Below are positions 52,301 to 55,300 of a DNA stretch of 64,000 nt, piece by piece. Below the pieces are notes generated by a model, which saw nothing but the letters and a program-made list of their open reading frames with translations, was not told where the DNA came from and did no database searches. The stretch is from Pyrrhosoma nymphula. Lineage: Eukaryota > Arthropoda > Insecta > Odonata > Coenagrionidae. Location of the stretch: contig OY754330.1 of assembly GCA_963573305.1 (NCBI GenBank), forward strand, positions 1,426,001 through 1,490,000, given 5' to 3'. How positions within the stretch are numbered: the first letter of the stretch is position 1; each line of letters opens with the position of its first letter. The position numbers were made by a program, and so were the translations under genes.

Positions 52301-55300
52301 GCGTTCTACAGCGCTGACATCTAGCGGTGATTTGCGAGAACTATTTACTCGCGGGTACTGATAGCTGTAAGTCGAGATCGCAAGTTCTTACCTAATGACG
52401 TAAAACCTAAATGAAAAATTAAATATTCAAAGTGCATCAAAATTTGAACATAAGCAACGTATTATTACAAAATTAGTATTCTTAAATGATACTTGTCCCA
52501 AGGGGAATATTTTGACACAATTTCGTCGTGCATTTCATTCCACTGCTCAACATCTTCTGTGTTCACACGCCCTTCTTCTCCGCAGATGTTAAGTGAAGTG
52601 ATTCAATGTCTTCTCTTGAATTTTTCTAGCCACCCATTTGAGCATTTAAAGTTGTCTCACTTCAGTTTAAGGGCAATAGGTAAGTTGCACTCACGATCGT
52701 CGACACTTAAAAAAAAATAATAATAATACATCTGCAAATCAAGCTGTTCAAACTTCGACGATGAAATGTACTTGGTTTTCGACGATGCTGTTGTGTGACT
52801 CAAAATGTTTTCTCTTGAATTCATGATTGTTGTTATGTCGATAAAGAAATGCCATACTTCCGAGCAATTTCTGTTTTTGTCTGCGCGCGATCACGTACTT
52901 CCTTGATCATTGACCTTTTGGTAACCAAACTCACGGACTTCCTCGTTTTTTTTTTTTTTTGCTCAGCGATGTTTTATCCATTGTTTTACTTATAGGCACA
53001 CGGGATATCACAAACACAGCCCACATCGCGTTGAGAGTGATGCTGACTGAATGCGCGCGACTTCTGCTCGATTGGAAACCAAAATATTTTCACTCGCTCA
53101 CAGCTTACAATGTAATTTTCTGGCTTCAAAGGATTCTGAAAACAAAGTTATAGGTGCGAGCCACTCTCGCGGATGACATAGGAACTGATAACAAGGGAAA
53201 GAAGAAAATCAAACCATCTATTGTGAGCGAAGACATTGTAACGGCTACTCCGTGTAGACTGTGGTTAGAATGTAATCAGGTGAACATCTTCAAGAAAGAC
53301 TTGATAAGCTGGCCAATTCACATGTTTCCTGAGAGAGTAATATACCCTGGCGGAAATTTTACTATAGCCTACGCTTATAGGCCATTAAAATTACAGCGAA
53401 TGAAGAGGAAACTTAGTACATAATTTCTTTCTTCTTTTTATCTGACGTGAAAATCGATTTAGAAAAGAAGTCTTTGTATCCAGGATCATATATTATTCAA
53501 GTTGACCACAAGTATAAGTGAAATAAATATCTACCTGAAAATCGGGCCAAATTTTGTTTACTTGAGATGGCTTTCCCGACTTATCGCCCTCGGAGCGCTA
53601 CCCGTTGTTTCAGTCGTTCGCGCAGGGAAAAACATCGCTAGACGTGACCCAAAATATTTGCAGAGGCAACGTGCATTAAATTTAAAAATGTTTTTAAGGT
53701 TTTTCGATACCTTTTCTACAATTTATTGAATTTGAAATGCTCATTCTTACGTTTGCATAATGCCGAATATTTACACATTGAGTGATGCATTGACCTCAAA
53801 ACACTGTGACAAAACCATTTCAAATACTTCGTAAAACAGGGGTCAGTCACTCCTAGGGACCGGCTTCTCACTTCGTAAATCATTAAAATGGAGGTTTCGT
53901 AAAACGGAGGTCATTTTACATAGTTTTCCTATTTACAAAGATCGGGACCGGCGGAATGGTTCGTAAATTGGTGTCATTTCGTAAATTAGAGGTTTGTAAA
54001 AAAGAGGTTCTACTGTATTCCCCTTATTATGATATCTACCAACTTGAAGCTACAAGAAATAAATTCAGTTGCAGCAGCCAAATTCACACCATTATAAATT
54101 TGTAGAAAAATATTTACCAGTTTTATAAAGTTTCTGTTAATTTTTGTTAAGGAGAGCATAAAAAATATGCCACTATGTATAAGAAGTGTAGGTTTATAAT
54201 TTCCTTTTGTTCTATTAAACATTTAACTGGATGTGTAATTCATTTTATTGAAATATTACCTCCCTTTAATCCCATTTATCTTTATGAAGTGAGCTACTGA
54301 AACTGGATTGGGATTAATGAGGTTTCGATTGCTTGAAAGATAACCTCCAATTTACAAACCCTCTGATTTACAAAGCTCATATTATTGGGTCCCTTCAACT
54401 TCGTAAAATAGAGGTTCTACTGTAAAACCCATCCCAGTAGAGGGTATGTCGAGGAACCAGTTAGAGTTCAGACGAGGTAGAGTTCTATTAATAAGGCCAT
54501 ATAATCACGTGGGATAAACTTTCTTCTATTGGCTGAATTGTCTTCCCTAATATTTCAGGCTACTTGTATGAGCCACAAGCAGAAATTAGAAGTGGTTTCC
54601 AAAGCAAAGTAATGAATTTTTGCATTTAAGGTAAAATTAATAATGAACGATTTAAATTACATGCAATCAGCAACGCTTAGGATATAGGGCTTTTTATTAC
54701 TCATTTCTGACACGTAATTATGACAATGTAGACAATCATGTAAATTCAATTTGTTAAAATCTGTATAACATGAACTCATTGGTTACGAGATCTTTTTTCA
54801 CAGGACAACATTGTTCCACTTTTTATCAAAAACATACCTTAAGAAGTTATTGGTGTCAAATTTTCACCATATATTTTTTAAATCGAAGTTCATCTGCCAT
54901 TGGTCTGTCTCACGGAAGTATGAATTCGATAGGTAAGTGATAAAAACTAGGCATATGTGGAGTTATCTTCGTAAGTTTACATCAAACGGTCGTTACATAG
55001 GAAAATTAAAAAAATTTTTTCTCTCTTAAATGGAAAAACAACCTCTCAAAATTTTTATATAACATTTATAATATTACAAGATACGATAGTTGAAAAAATG
55101 AGAAAAATTAAAAGTGAATAACTTCAAAAGTTTAAACTTTTAATTGTTTAACATTAAATTATTTAAACATATTATCATTTTATCGCTATTTTTACGGCAA
55201 TTTGTCATTTGTCAAAGAATTTTGATTGGAATTGAGCCATCAAGTGATTTTTTAGCTAGTTTCTTACCCGTGATATATGATAACGAAACTTTCATGACAT

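Larger units (their letters stand above)
49328..54422. mobile_element. Palindromic Tigger/pogo block inside the second-layer element
   Basis: Outer ends CAGTAGAACCTC at 49328 and GAGGTTCTACTG at 54422 lie next to TA. The left arm 49328-51366 is the inverted copy of 51777-54015; the right arm carries a 220-bp tandem duplication (52005-52225 and 52226-52445). The plus strand at 50395-50850 of the left arm and the minus strand of the right arm encode the same CENP-B-type transposase remnants as copy A, without a DDE domain. Confidence 0.75.
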
